The notes under the pieces are model-generated. The model saw only the letters and a program-made list of their open reading frames with translations, was not told the DNA's origin and ran no database searches. From NCBI GenBank assembly GCA_035995165.1, contig DASYKU010000096.1, positions 62,001-126,000 of the forward strand: a stretch of 64,000 nucleotides of DNA, given 5' to 3'. This document shows positions 24,324 to 35,876 of the stretch, piece by piece. A program made the translations under genes and the position numbers. Within the stretch, counting starts at the first letter, position 1, and every line of letters starts with the position of its first letter. This DNA is from Mycobacteriales bacterium. GTDB lineage: Bacteria; Actinomycetota; Actinomycetes; Mycobacteriales; CADCTP01.

Positions 24324-25619
24324 CTAGCGCGATTTGCCCACGACCCGGGCCGCCGCCGCTCCGGCCTCGGCGGCCGGGACGGTGACCTGCTCGCGGGTCT
24401 CCAGGTCGCGCACGGTGACCTCGCCCCGGCCCCACTCCTCCGGGCCGACCAGCACCGCGACCAGCGCCCCGGACTTCGCCACCCGGGTCAGCTCCTTGCC
24501 GAGCTTGCGCTGCTCCAGCGCCACCGTCGTCCGCAGGCCGGCGGCCCGCAGCCCCGCGGCGACCGTCCGGGCCGGGCCGAAGAGGTCCGCGGCCAGCGGC
24601 AGCACCGCGGCGTCGGTCCCGGCCGCCGGCTCCGGCAGCAGCCCGTGCGTCCGCAGGAAGTCCGGCAGCGTCACGTCCCCGACCGCGAACCCGATCCCCG
24701 GGATCTTCTGGTTGGTGAACAGGCCGGCCAGGTCGCTGTAGCGGCCGCCGCCGAACAGCGCCCGCGGGTTCTCCGGGTCGGTGTCGAAGATCTCGAACAC
24801 GGTCCCGGTGTAGTAGTCCAGCCCCCGCACGATCAGCGGGTCGTACGAGACCAGCTCCGGGATCGTGCGCAGCACCGGCACCAGCGTCGAGCGCTCCAGC
24901 GCCTCGGCCGGCAGCTCGTCCAGCAGCGCGATCCCCGAGCCGAGCGCGGTCTGCAGCCGCTGGAACTGGGCGTCGGACAGGCCGAGCTCGGCCGCGTCCG
25001 CGGCCAGCACGTCCGGCGACAGCTTCTCCCACCGGTCGATCAGCTTGGACACCGCGCGGACCTCGGCCGGCGGCACCTTGACCAGGTCGATGAGCATGCT
25101 CTCCAGCAGCACCCGGTCGTTGATCCGCAGCCGCCACATGTCCGTGCTCGCACCGAGCGCGGCGAACATCGCGTGCACCAGCTCGACCAGCTCGATCTCG
25201 GCCTGCGCGCTCTCGGTGCCGAACACGTCGACGTTGATCTGATAGTGCTCGCGCAGCCGGCCGCGCTGCGGGCGCTCGTACCGGTGGCAGTTGACGTTGG
25301 TGTACCAGCGGGCCGGGAACGTCAGCTCGCCCGCGTGCCCGGCGATCATCCGGGCCACCGACGGGGTCATCTCCGGGCGCAGCGCCAGCCGCCGGCCGCC
25401 GCGGTCGGTCAGCGTGTAGAGCTGCTGGTCGGCCAGCTCGCGGCCGGACTTGGCCTCGTAGATCTCCGCCGACTCCAGGATGGGGCCGTCGTAGCGCTGG
25501 TAGCCGAAGCTCTCGATCACCCCGTAGAGCCGATGGAAGACCTGGTCACGGACCGAGTAGTCGGCGGGCAGGAAGTCCCTCGTACCGCGGTAGGGCGCGG
25601 TCGGCAGCAGCTCACTCAT
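24324..25619 (-). CDS. hisS: Histidyl-tRNA synthetase
   Basis: 431-residue class II aminoacyl-tRNA synthetase that charges tRNA-His. It begins with YRGTRDFLPADY, the usual HisRS start; motif 2 is RYERPQRGRLREHYQ; the histidine-binding loop is VRGLDYYTGTVFE; motif 3 is GGGRYSDL followed by GIGFAVG. A C-terminal anticodon-binding domain covers about 325-431. The Phe of the usual motif-2 RxF pair is His here, a small variation. The ATG at 25619 was chosen because the conserved start of the protein lies there; a TAGGCT hexamer is 10 nt upstream. Gene order: GH15 just upstream, otsA downstream. Confidence 0.95.
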   Translation of the reverse strand: MSELLPTAPYRGTRDFLPADYSVRDQVFHRLYGVIESFGYQRYDGPILESAEIYEAKSGRELADQQLYTLTDRGGRRLALRPEMTPSVARMIAGHAGELTFPARWYTNVNCHRYERPQRGRLREHYQINVDVFGTESAQAEIELVELVHAMFAALGASTDMWRLRINDRVLLESMLIDLVKVPPAEVRAVSKLIDRWEKLSPDVLAADAAELGLSDAQFQRLQTALGSGIALLDELPAEALERSTLVPVLRTIPELVSYDPLIVRGLDYYTGTVFEIFDTDPENPRALFGGGRYSDLAGLFTNQKIPGIGFAVGDVTLPDFLRTHGLLPEPAAGTDAAVLPLAADLFGPARTVAAGLRAAGLRTTVALEQRKLGKELTRVAKSGALVAVLVGPEEWGRGEVTVRDLETREQVTVPAAEAGAAAARVVGKSR

Positions 25620-25632
25620 GGCGGCGGCCAGC

Positions 25633-27453
25633 CTATCGCGGGCGTCGGGCCCGCATCCGGGGCTGCCGGAGGGCGGGCGCGGCCGAGCGGGCACCGGACA
25701 GGTGCCGGGCCGCGTTGACCAGCCCGAGGTGGCTGAACGCCTGCGGGGTGTTGCCGACCTGCCGCTTCATCCGCGGGTCGTACTCCTCGGCCAGCAGGCC
25801 CACGTCGTTGGCCAGGTCGACCAGCTTCTGGAACAGCGCGGTCGCCTGGTCGTGCCGGCCGATCCCGTGCAGCGCGTCGGCGAGCCAGAACGAGCAGGCC
25901 AGGAACGCGCCCTCGTCGCCCGGCAGCCCGTCGTCGGAGGTGCCGCGGCCGGGCCGGTACCGCAGCACGAAGTCGTCCGCGACCAGCTCGCGCTGGATCG
26001 CCTCGACGGTGCCGGACACCCGCGGGTCGTCCCAGGGCAGGAAGCGCACCTGCGGGATCAGCAGCAGGGCCGCGTCCAGCTGGCTCGACCCGTACGCCTG
26101 GGTGAAGGTGTTGCGCTGGGCGTCGAAGCCCTTGGCCAGCACCTCGTCCCGGATCTCCTTGCGGGTCTGCCGCCAGCGGTCGACCGGGCCGTCCAGCCGG
26201 AAGTGCTCGACCCCGGAGATCATCCGGTCGAACGCGACCCAGGCCATCACCTTGGAGTGGACGAAGTGCTGCCGGTCGCCGCGCATCTCCCAGAGCCCGT
26301 TGTCGGGCTGCTGCCAGTTGCCCTCCAGGAACTCCAGCAGGTTGATCTGCAGCGCCCAGGCGTCGTCGTTGCGGGAGATGCCGGACTCGCGGGCGAAGGA
26401 GAGGCCGTCGAGCGTCTCGCCCCAGACGTCGAGCTGCAGCTGCTCGGCCGCGGCGTTGCCGACCCGGACCGGCTTGGAGCCCTCGTAGCCGGCCAGCCAG
26501 TCCAGCTCCAGCTCGGGGATCCGGCGGGCGCCGGTGATGCCGTACATGATCTGCAGCTCGGCCGGGTCGCCGGCGACCGCGCGCAGCAGCCAGTCCCGCC
26601 ACTTGCCAGCCTCGGCCTTGAACCCGGCGCCCATCAGCGCCTGCAGGGTCAGCGCCGCGTCCCGCAGCCAGCAGAACCGGTAGTCCCAGTTGCGCGGCCC
26701 GCCGATCTGCTCCGGCAGGCTCGTGGTCGCCGCGGCCACGATGCCGCCGGTGGGCTGGAAGGTCAGCGCCTTGAGCGTGGTCAGGGAGCGGCGGACCTCG
26801 CCCTGCCAGGCCCCGTCGTACGTGCAGCGCGACATCCAGTCGGCCCACCAGGCCTCGGCATCGTCCACGGCCGCGTACGGGTCGACGGGCTTGGGCGGCC
26901 GCTTCCAGGACGGGTGCCAGGTCAGCACGAACGGGACCCGCTCGCCGGCCGAGACGGTGAACTCGGAGTGGGTGGCGAAGTCGCGCCCGTCCAGCGGGGC
27001 CGGCGTCGACAGCCAGGCCGAGTCCGGGCCCGCGACCGCGACGATCTGCCCGTCGACCCGGCGGACCCAGGGCATGACCTTGCCGTAGTCGAAGCGCAGC
27101 CGGAGCACGCCGTGCATCGCGACCTTGCCGGAGATGCCCTCGACGATCCGGACCACGTCCGGGTCCTCGCCCCGCGGCGGCATGCAGTCGACCACCCGGA
27201 CGGTGCCCTCGGGGGTCTCCCAGACCGTCTCCAGCACCAGCGTGTCGCCCCGGTACGACCGCCGGGTGCACTCGCCGCCGGCGGCCGGCGCCATCCGCCA
27301 GTGCCCGTTCTCCTCGTCGCCGAGCAGCGCGGCGAAGCAGGCCGCGGAGTCGAAGTACGGGAAGCAGAGCCAGTCGATCGAGCCGTCCCGGCCGACCAGC
27401 GCCGCGGTCTGCAGGTCGCCCAGCAGCGCGTAGTCCTCGATCCGCCCGGCCAT
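25633..27453 (-). CDS. Glycoside hydrolase family 15 (trehalase/glucoamylase-like)
   Basis: 606-residue cytoplasmic GH15 enzyme. It starts with the typical IEDYALLGDLQTAALVGRDG; the central region has GGPRNWDYRFCWLRDAALT, which carries the substrate-binding and first catalytic acid region; a second catalytic acid lies in the EGAFLACSFW segment. No signal peptide. In mycobacteria and streptomycetes GH15 proteins of this length hydrolyse trehalose, and here the gene lies within 3 kb of otsA, so trehalase is the best guess; glucoamylase activity on glucans cannot be excluded. It ends 13 nt before hisS and may share its transcript. Confidence 0.87.
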   Translation of the reverse strand: MAGRIEDYALLGDLQTAALVGRDGSIDWLCFPYFDSAACFAALLGDEENGHWRMAPAAGGECTRRSYRGDTLVLETVWETPEGTVRVVDCMPPRGEDPDVVRIVEGISGKVAMHGVLRLRFDYGKVMPWVRRVDGQIVAVAGPDSAWLSTPAPLDGRDFATHSEFTVSAGERVPFVLTWHPSWKRPPKPVDPYAAVDDAEAWWADWMSRCTYDGAWQGEVRRSLTTLKALTFQPTGGIVAAATTSLPEQIGGPRNWDYRFCWLRDAALTLQALMGAGFKAEAGKWRDWLLRAVAGDPAELQIMYGITGARRIPELELDWLAGYEGSKPVRVGNAAAEQLQLDVWGETLDGLSFARESGISRNDDAWALQINLLEFLEGNWQQPDNGLWEMRGDRQHFVHSKVMAWVAFDRMISGVEHFRLDGPVDRWRQTRKEIRDEVLAKGFDAQRNTFTQAYGSSQLDAALLLIPQVRFLPWDDPRVSGTVEAIQRELVADDFVLRYRPGRGTSDDGLPGDEGAFLACSFWLADALHGIGRHDQATALFQKLVDLANDVGLLAEEYDPRMKRQVGNTPQAFSHLGLVNAARHLSGARSAAPALRQPRMRARRPR

Positions 27454-27498
27454 CAGCCGCGCCCGTCCGTCGCCACGCAGCCTTTCTACTCCGCCTCT

Positions 27499-27738
27499 CT
27501 AGTCCGCCGGAGCGGCCGCCACCCGGACACGCTCGTCCCCGACCCGGACCACGTCACCCGACCGGAGCTGCGCGCCGCGGCGGCTCTCCGGCCGCCCGTT
27601 CAGCGTGACCTCGCCCGCCTCCAGCAGGGCCTTGGCCTCCCCGCCGCCCTCGACCAGCCCGGCCAGCTTGAGGAACTGCCCGAGCCGGATCGGCGCCGAG
27701 CTCACCTCGACGTCCCGCACCGGCCGCTTCTCCGTCAT
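27499..27738 (-). CDS. RNA-binding S4 domain protein
   Basis: 79-residue stand-alone S4 domain. The pattern IRLGQFLKLAGLVEGGGEAK followed by LLEAGEVTLNG is the S4 helix-strand core seen in YbcJ/Hsp15-like small RNA-binding proteins that contact ribosomal RNA. The longer open frame upstream is a shadow of the oxidoreductase gene; the ATG at 27738 overlaps that gene's stop by 4 nt (ATGA). Third gene of the DUF3052-oxidoreductase-S4 operon. Confidence 0.88.
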   Translation of the reverse strand: MTEKRPVRDVEVSSAPIRLGQFLKLAGLVEGGGEAKALLEAGEVTLNGRPESRRGAQLRSGDVVRVGDERVRVAAAPAD

Positions 27739-29288
27739 CGCCGGCCCAGGTCGGCGAGGACGAGCCGGGCGGCGTTGTGGCCGGCGGCGCCGATGACGGA
27801 GCCGGCCGGGTGGCAGCCGGCGGCGCCGGCGTAGACGCCCTCGACGCCCACCGCGTACGGCATCCGGTCGGCGAAGGAGATCGAGTTGTCCACGTGCATG
27901 ATGTTCGCGCTGGTGATGCCGAAGTGCTCCCGGATGCCCGGGGGCGCCAGCGCGTTCACGTCGACGAGCAGGTCCCGGGTCCCCGGCGCGTACGCCTCGA
28001 CCAGGTCGAGCAGGTGGTCGACGTACCCGTCCTGCTCGGCGGCCCAGGACGACCCGGCGACCTCGTGCGGGACGCCCTGCACGAACAGCGCGGACGAGTG
28101 GTTGCCGGCGTCGTCGGCGAGCGACGGGTCCAGCGTCGAGTGCAGATACCACTCCAGCGGTGGAGCGGAGGGCAGCCGGCCGGCCCCCGCGTCGGAGAAC
28201 GCCGCCCGCAGCGCGGTCAGCACGCTGCCGTCCTCGGCCGCCGGCGGCAGCAGGTGCACGGTCGTGCCGTGCTGGCCGTGCCCCGGGTCCGGCAGCGCGG
28301 CGAACCGCGGCAGCCCGGCCAGCGCCAGGTTCACCTTCATCGTCTGACCGGGCGAGCGCGCGGCGAAGAAGTCGATGCGCTCCCGCAGCGCGGGCGGGGT
28401 CGCGTCCCCGAGCAGCCCCGGCACCCGGTACGCGTCGGTCGCCACCAGCACCACCGACGCCGGCACGACCGCGCCGTCGGCGACGACCCCGGTGGCGGCA
28501 CCGCCGGCGGTCTCGATCCCGGTCACCTCGACGCCGGTCCGGATCGTCGCCCCGGCCGCGGCGGCCAGTGCCGCCAGCCGGGTCGTCACCGTCCCCATGC
28601 CCCCGCGCACGACCATCCAGGTCCCGCCCGCGCCCGGCAGCCGGCACATGTTGTGCACCAGGAAGTTGTGCCCGGACCCGGGCGACCAGGGCGAGCCGGT
28701 GAGACCGGGCATGCCGTCGGTCACCGCGTACATGGCCAGGACGGTCTCGGACTCGAAGCCGAAGCGCTGCAGGTAGTCCATCGCCGAGCCGCGCACCATC
28801 GCGGCGAAGGTGTCCCGCAGCTCCGGGCGCAGGTACCGCTCGGCCGTCTCCTCCACCGTCAGCGGCGGCGCCAGCCAGGCCGGGGCCAGGTCCTCGCGCA
28901 GCATCGCCAGCTCCGCGCCGAGCGCCTCGTCCGCGCGGGCGTCGGCCTCGGAGAAGAACTCCGCGAACTGGGCCCGGGCCGCCTCGCGCGACCCGCCCAG
29001 CACCAGCGACCGGCCGTCCAGCGTGGGCAGGAAGTAGTGCGGGTCGCGGCGGACCAGCGGCAGGTCGAGCCCGAGGATCGGCAGCAGCTCCGGCGGCATC
29101 AGGCCCAGCAGATAGGCCCCGGTGGAGGCGGCCAGCCCGGGCGCCTTGCCGAACGGGTACTCGGTCCGGCAGGCCCCGCCCACCACCGGCGCCTGCTCCA
29201 GCACCTGTACGGACAGCCCGGTCCGGGCCAGCAGCGTCGCGGCGACGAGCCCGTTGTGGCCGGCGCCGATCACCACCACGTCGCTCAT
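27735..29288 (-). CDS. FAD-dependent oxidoreductase, phytoene-desaturase/PYROXD2-like
   Basis: 517-residue flavoprotein. The N-terminal dinucleotide fold VVIGAGHNGLVAATLLA is followed by the EQAPVVGGACRTE segment; the C-terminus has EGVYAGAAGCHPAGSVIGAAGHNAA, the second FAD-binding stretch of the amine-oxidase/phytoene-desaturase superfamily. The closest recognisable group is the PYROXD2-like branch rather than true carotenoid desaturases, and no carotenoid genes are nearby. Substrate unknown. Its start and stop both overlap neighbours by 4 nt (ATGA), so the three genes are translationally coupled. Confidence 0.88.
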   Translation of the reverse strand: MSDVVVIGAGHNGLVAATLLARTGLSVQVLEQAPVVGGACRTEYPFGKAPGLAASTGAYLLGLMPPELLPILGLDLPLVRRDPHYFLPTLDGRSLVLGGSREAARAQFAEFFSEADARADEALGAELAMLREDLAPAWLAPPLTVEETAERYLRPELRDTFAAMVRGSAMDYLQRFGFESETVLAMYAVTDGMPGLTGSPWSPGSGHNFLVHNMCRLPGAGGTWMVVRGGMGTVTTRLAALAAAAGATIRTGVEVTGIETAGGAATGVVADGAVVPASVVLVATDAYRVPGLLGDATPPALRERIDFFAARSPGQTMKVNLALAGLPRFAALPDPGHGQHGTTVHLLPPAAEDGSVLTALRAAFSDAGAGRLPSAPPLEWYLHSTLDPSLADDAGNHSSALFVQGVPHEVAGSSWAAEQDGYVDHLLDLVEAYAPGTRDLLVDVNALAPPGIREHFGITSANIMHVDNSISFADRMPYAVGVEGVYAGAAGCHPAGSVIGAAGHNAARLVLADLGRR

Positions 29289-29692
29289 CGGTCGACCAGC
29301 CTTCGGACGAATTTCAACCCGGACCAGACCTGATCCACCGCCGCCACCTTCACGTCGACCAACCCCACCGACAGACCGTGCTCGCGGACGCCGTTCTCGT
29401 CCAGGTCGGTCGCCACCCCGCTGCTCTTCTTCGGCCAGCAGACCCAGAGCGCGCCGGCCGTCGTCAGCCGCGGGACCTGGGCCGCGAACCGCCGTCGCAG
29501 CGCCGACCTGTCCGGACAGAACGCGAGGACGACCTCGTACTCCGCCGTACCCGGGCGGGTCCGGACCACCGCGCCGGCCGGGGCCGCGAGGTCGAAGCCG
29601 GCGGGCGCGCCGACCAGCAGCACCCGGCTCCCGGGCGTGACGCCGAGCTTGGCGGCCAGCGGTTTCCCGGAGTAGCCGACGGGGGCGGACAT
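29285..29692 (-). CDS. DUF3052-like protein
   Basis: 135-residue protein resembling the DUF3052 family: AGYSGKPL-like start (PVGYSGKPLAAKLG), a GSRVLLVGAPAGFDL segment like a degenerate nucleotide-binding loop, and a C-terminal VKVAAVDQVWSGLKFVRR stretch that is the most conserved part. Function unknown. The ATG at 29692 has TACCGT 6 nt upstream and no ribosome site, indicating a leaderless first gene of a three-gene operon. Confidence 0.8.
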   Translation of the reverse strand: MSAPVGYSGKPLAAKLGVTPGSRVLLVGAPAGFDLAAPAGAVVRTRPGTAEYEVVLAFCPDRSALRRRFAAQVPRLTTAGALWVCWPKKSSGVATDLDENGVREHGLSVGLVDVKVAAVDQVWSGLKFVRRLVDR

Positions 29693-29698
29693 GGGGTC

Positions 29699-29704
29699 AC
29701 GGTA
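29699..29704 (-). promoter_or_regulatory. -10 hexamer of the DUF3052 operon
   Basis: TACCGT on the minus strand ends 6 nt before the ATG of the DUF3052 gene. Confidence 0.5.
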
Positions 29705-29851
29705 TCGCCGCATCCACCGGATGACGGATGCCTGACTCCACCCCAAGCGGGATCTATCCGGTCTGACCGGTCTGCCAGGATGTCCCCCAGATCGGGGAAA
29801 CGTGCCCGGGTCGATGACTCCGGCGCAACGGCGAACGGGAGGGAGAGACCG

Positions 29852-30865
29852 GTGGCAGACCAGCCGGGCCGCATCGTGGTGGCCGGCCTGTCCAAGAACT
29901 TCGGCACGATCCGTGCCGTCGACAACCTGAGTTTCACCGTGGAGCCGGGTTCGGTGACCGGCTTCCTCGGCCCCAACGGGGCCGGCAAGACGACGACGCT
30001 GCGGATGCTGCTGGGACTGGTCACGCCGACCAGCGGCACCGCGACGATCGGCGGGGTTCCGTACGGCCAGATCTCGAGGCCGATGCAGGCGGTGGGAGCG
30101 GTGCTGGAGGCGTCCAGCTTCCACCCGGGCCGGACGGCCCGGAACCACCTGCGGGTCTACGCGGCCGCGTCCGGAATCCCGGACGTCCGGGCCGACGAGG
30201 TGCTGGAGCAGGTCGGGCTGACCGAGGCGGCGCACCGCAAGGTGCGCGGGTTCTCCCTCGGCATGCGGCAGCGGCTGGGCCTGGCGTTCGCGCTGCTCGG
30301 CGACCCGCAGGTGCTGCTGCTGGACGAGCCGGCCAACGGGCTGGACCCGGAGGGCATCCGCTGGCTGCGCCGGTTCCAGCGCGCGCTGGCCGACGCCGGC
30401 AAGACCGTGCTGGTCTCCAGCCACCTGCTCACCGAGGTGCAGCAGTCGGCCGACCGGGTCGTGATCCTCAGCCAGGGCCGGCTGGTCCGCGAGGGCTCGA
30501 TGGACGAGCTCGAGAAGGGCGCGGGCGAGACGGTCGTGGTCAGGACGCCGACGGTCGACAAGCTCGGCATGACGCTGGCCGACGCCGGCGCGAACGTCAC
30601 CCGCAGCGGGGAGACCGAGCTGAGGGTCCGCGACATGGCGGCCGACGCGGTCGGTCACCGGGCGTTCGAGGCCGGTGTGGAGCTGCACGAGCTGCGCACC
30701 GAGCGGGCCGACCTGGAGCAGCTGTTCTTCGCGCTCACCGAGGGTCAGTACCGGGCGCCCGACGGGTCGGCCCCGCCGCCGGGAACGGTCCCCGCGGGAC
30801 TGCCGCCGATGGCGTCCGCACAGGCCGGTCCGCAGGCCCCGACCACGCCAGGAGGTGCCCGGTGA
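29852..30865 (+). CDS. ABC transporter ATP-binding protein
   Basis: 337-residue ATPase of an ABC-2 type exporter. Walker A GPNGAGKTTT, signature FSLGMRQRL, Walker B VLLLDEPANGLDPEG and the VSSHLLTEV switch His are intact; the C-terminal ~90 residues form the accessory domain common to drug or lantibiotic exporters and end in a Pro/Ala-rich tail. The GTG at 29852 follows a GGGAGGGAGAG ribosome site, which decides the start over an in-frame ATG 72 nt earlier. It overlaps the permease gene by 4 nt (GTGA). Substrate unknown. Confidence 0.93.
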   Translation: MADQPGRIVVAGLSKNFGTIRAVDNLSFTVEPGSVTGFLGPNGAGKTTTLRMLLGLVTPTSGTATIGGVPYGQISRPMQAVGAVLEASSFHPGRTARNHLRVYAAASGIPDVRADEVLEQVGLTEAAHRKVRGFSLGMRQRLGLAFALLGDPQVLLLDEPANGLDPEGIRWLRRFQRALADAGKTVLVSSHLLTEVQQSADRVVILSQGRLVREGSMDELEKGAGETVVVRTPTVDKLGMTLADAGANVTRSGETELRVRDMAADAVGHRAFEAGVELHELRTERADLEQLFFALTEGQYRAPDGSAPPPGTVPAGLPPMASAQAGPQAPTTPGGAR

Positions 30866-31617
30866 CGCTCGCCCTGCGCGCCGAGAGCCGCAAGCTGTTC
30901 ACGACCCGGGTGTGGTTCTGGCTGGTGGTGCTCACCGCCGGCCTGAGCCTGCTGATCACCGGCCTCAACGCCGGCCTCACCAGGATCGACGACCCGGCCA
31001 ACTTCATGCAGGACGCGGTCAGCGGGACGACCGGACTGGCGGTCATCATCTCGTCCGTCCTCGGTGTCATCGGGGTGACCGGGGAGTACCGGCACCTCAC
31101 CGTGACGCCGACGTTCCTCAGCGTCCCCCGCCGCGGCAGCGTGATCACCGCCAAGATGATCACGTACGGGATCACCGGGCTCGCGCTGGGCGCGCTGGCC
31201 GTCGCCTCCTCGGTCGTGATCACGGCGGTGATCTTCTCCGCCCGCGGCATCGACGTCGAACTTGGCTCCGACGACGTACCGCGGATCATCGTGGGCGGCA
31301 TCGTCGCGTCCGGGATCTGGGGCGTCATCGGGGTCGGCGTCGGCGCCCTGCTGCGCAACCAGGTGGCGGCCGTCGTCGGGATCCTGCTCTACCGGTTCGT
31401 GGTCGAGACGCTCATCTTCGCGATCGCGAAGGTCCAGCAGGCCTACCCGTACGTGCCGGGCGGGGCCACGACGGCCCTGAGCACCGGCTCCGGGGACCGG
31501 ACCAACGGCGACATCACCCTGCTCACGCCATGGGCCGGGGGGATCGTGCTGCTCGCCTACGGGGTGGCGTTCGCCGTCCTCGCCTGGCTGTTCACGGTGC
31601 GTCGCGACGTGAGCTGA
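30862..31617 (+). CDS. ABC-2 type transporter permease
   Basis: 251-residue membrane protein with about six hydrophobic segments, the partner of the upstream ATPase. It starts with ALRAESRKLFTTRVWFWL, the typical start of actinobacterial ABC-2 permeases, and has the short periplasmic stretch before TPWAGGIVLLAYGVAF. GTG start from the 4-nt overlap. The two-gene arrangement suggests export of a peptide, lipid or drug; no biosynthetic gene is adjacent. A hairpin terminator follows. Confidence 0.92.
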   Translation: MTLALRAESRKLFTTRVWFWLVVLTAGLSLLITGLNAGLTRIDDPANFMQDAVSGTTGLAVIISSVLGVIGVTGEYRHLTVTPTFLSVPRRGSVITAKMITYGITGLALGALAVASSVVITAVIFSARGIDVELGSDDVPRIIVGGIVASGIWGVIGVGVGALLRNQVAAVVGILLYRFVVETLIFAIAKVQQAYPYVPGGATTALSTGSGDRTNGDITLLTPWAGGIVLLAYGVAFAVLAWLFTVRRDVS

Positions 31618-31640
31618 CAGGCCGGGCCGACACCGACCGG

Positions 31641-31687
31641 GGCCGGGTCCGGTTCCGCTGTGCACACCAGCGGAACCGGGCCCGGCC
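31641..31687. terminator. Hairpin terminator after the ABC exporter
   Basis: A 20-bp stem (31641-31660 with 31668-31687, one G-T pair) closed by the loop TGCACAC lies 23 nt after the permease stop. Confidence 0.8.
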
Positions 31688-31745
31688 TCCGCCGTGTCGC
31701 TGCGCCGATCGGGTCACCTCACCACCGGGCCGAGCGTCCGGACGG

Positions 31746-31751
31746 TAACCT
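31746..31751 (+). promoter_or_regulatory. Probable -10 element of kgd
   Basis: TAACCT lies 42 nt before the kgd start codon and follows the exporter terminator, so it is the best -10 candidate in the 100-bp gap. No clear -35 was seen. Confidence 0.35.
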
Positions 31752-31793
31752 GGGGAAACTCCAAACCTCAGCGCGGAAGAGGCGACCGCACGC

Positions 31794-35684
<3,891 letters not shown>

Positions 35685-35690
35685 GGGCCC

Positions 35691-35870
35691 ATGTACGCGA
35701 CCGATCGCGGCATCGAGGAGCTGGCCGACCGGCGGGGTGACCAGGAGGTCACCCTCGCCTGGCTGGCCGCGAAGCTGCAGGCGTTCGTCGACCTCAACCC
35801 GGACTTCGAGGTCCCGGTCGAGCGGCTGGCCACCTGGCTGGCCCGCGACGACTCCGACGACGACCTCTAG
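35691..35870 (+). CDS. DUF6104 small protein
   Basis: 59-residue acidic protein starting with MYATDRGIEELADRRG and containing NPDFEVPVERLATWLARDD near its end. The same small family sits directly after kgd/sucA in streptomycetes, so the position is diagnostic. It begins 6 nt after the kgd stop and is probably co-translated with it. Function unknown; a role linked to the oxoglutarate enzyme is inference from conserved neighbourhood. Confidence 0.85.
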   Translation: MYATDRGIEELADRRGDQEVTLAWLAAKLQAFVDLNPDFEVPVERLATWLARDDSDDDL

Positions 35871-35876
35871 CTGTCC

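Noticed and set aside
22974-25718. 914-codon plus-strand open frame
   Set aside because: Antisense to otsA and hisS, which have strong motif support; composition is that of a shadow.
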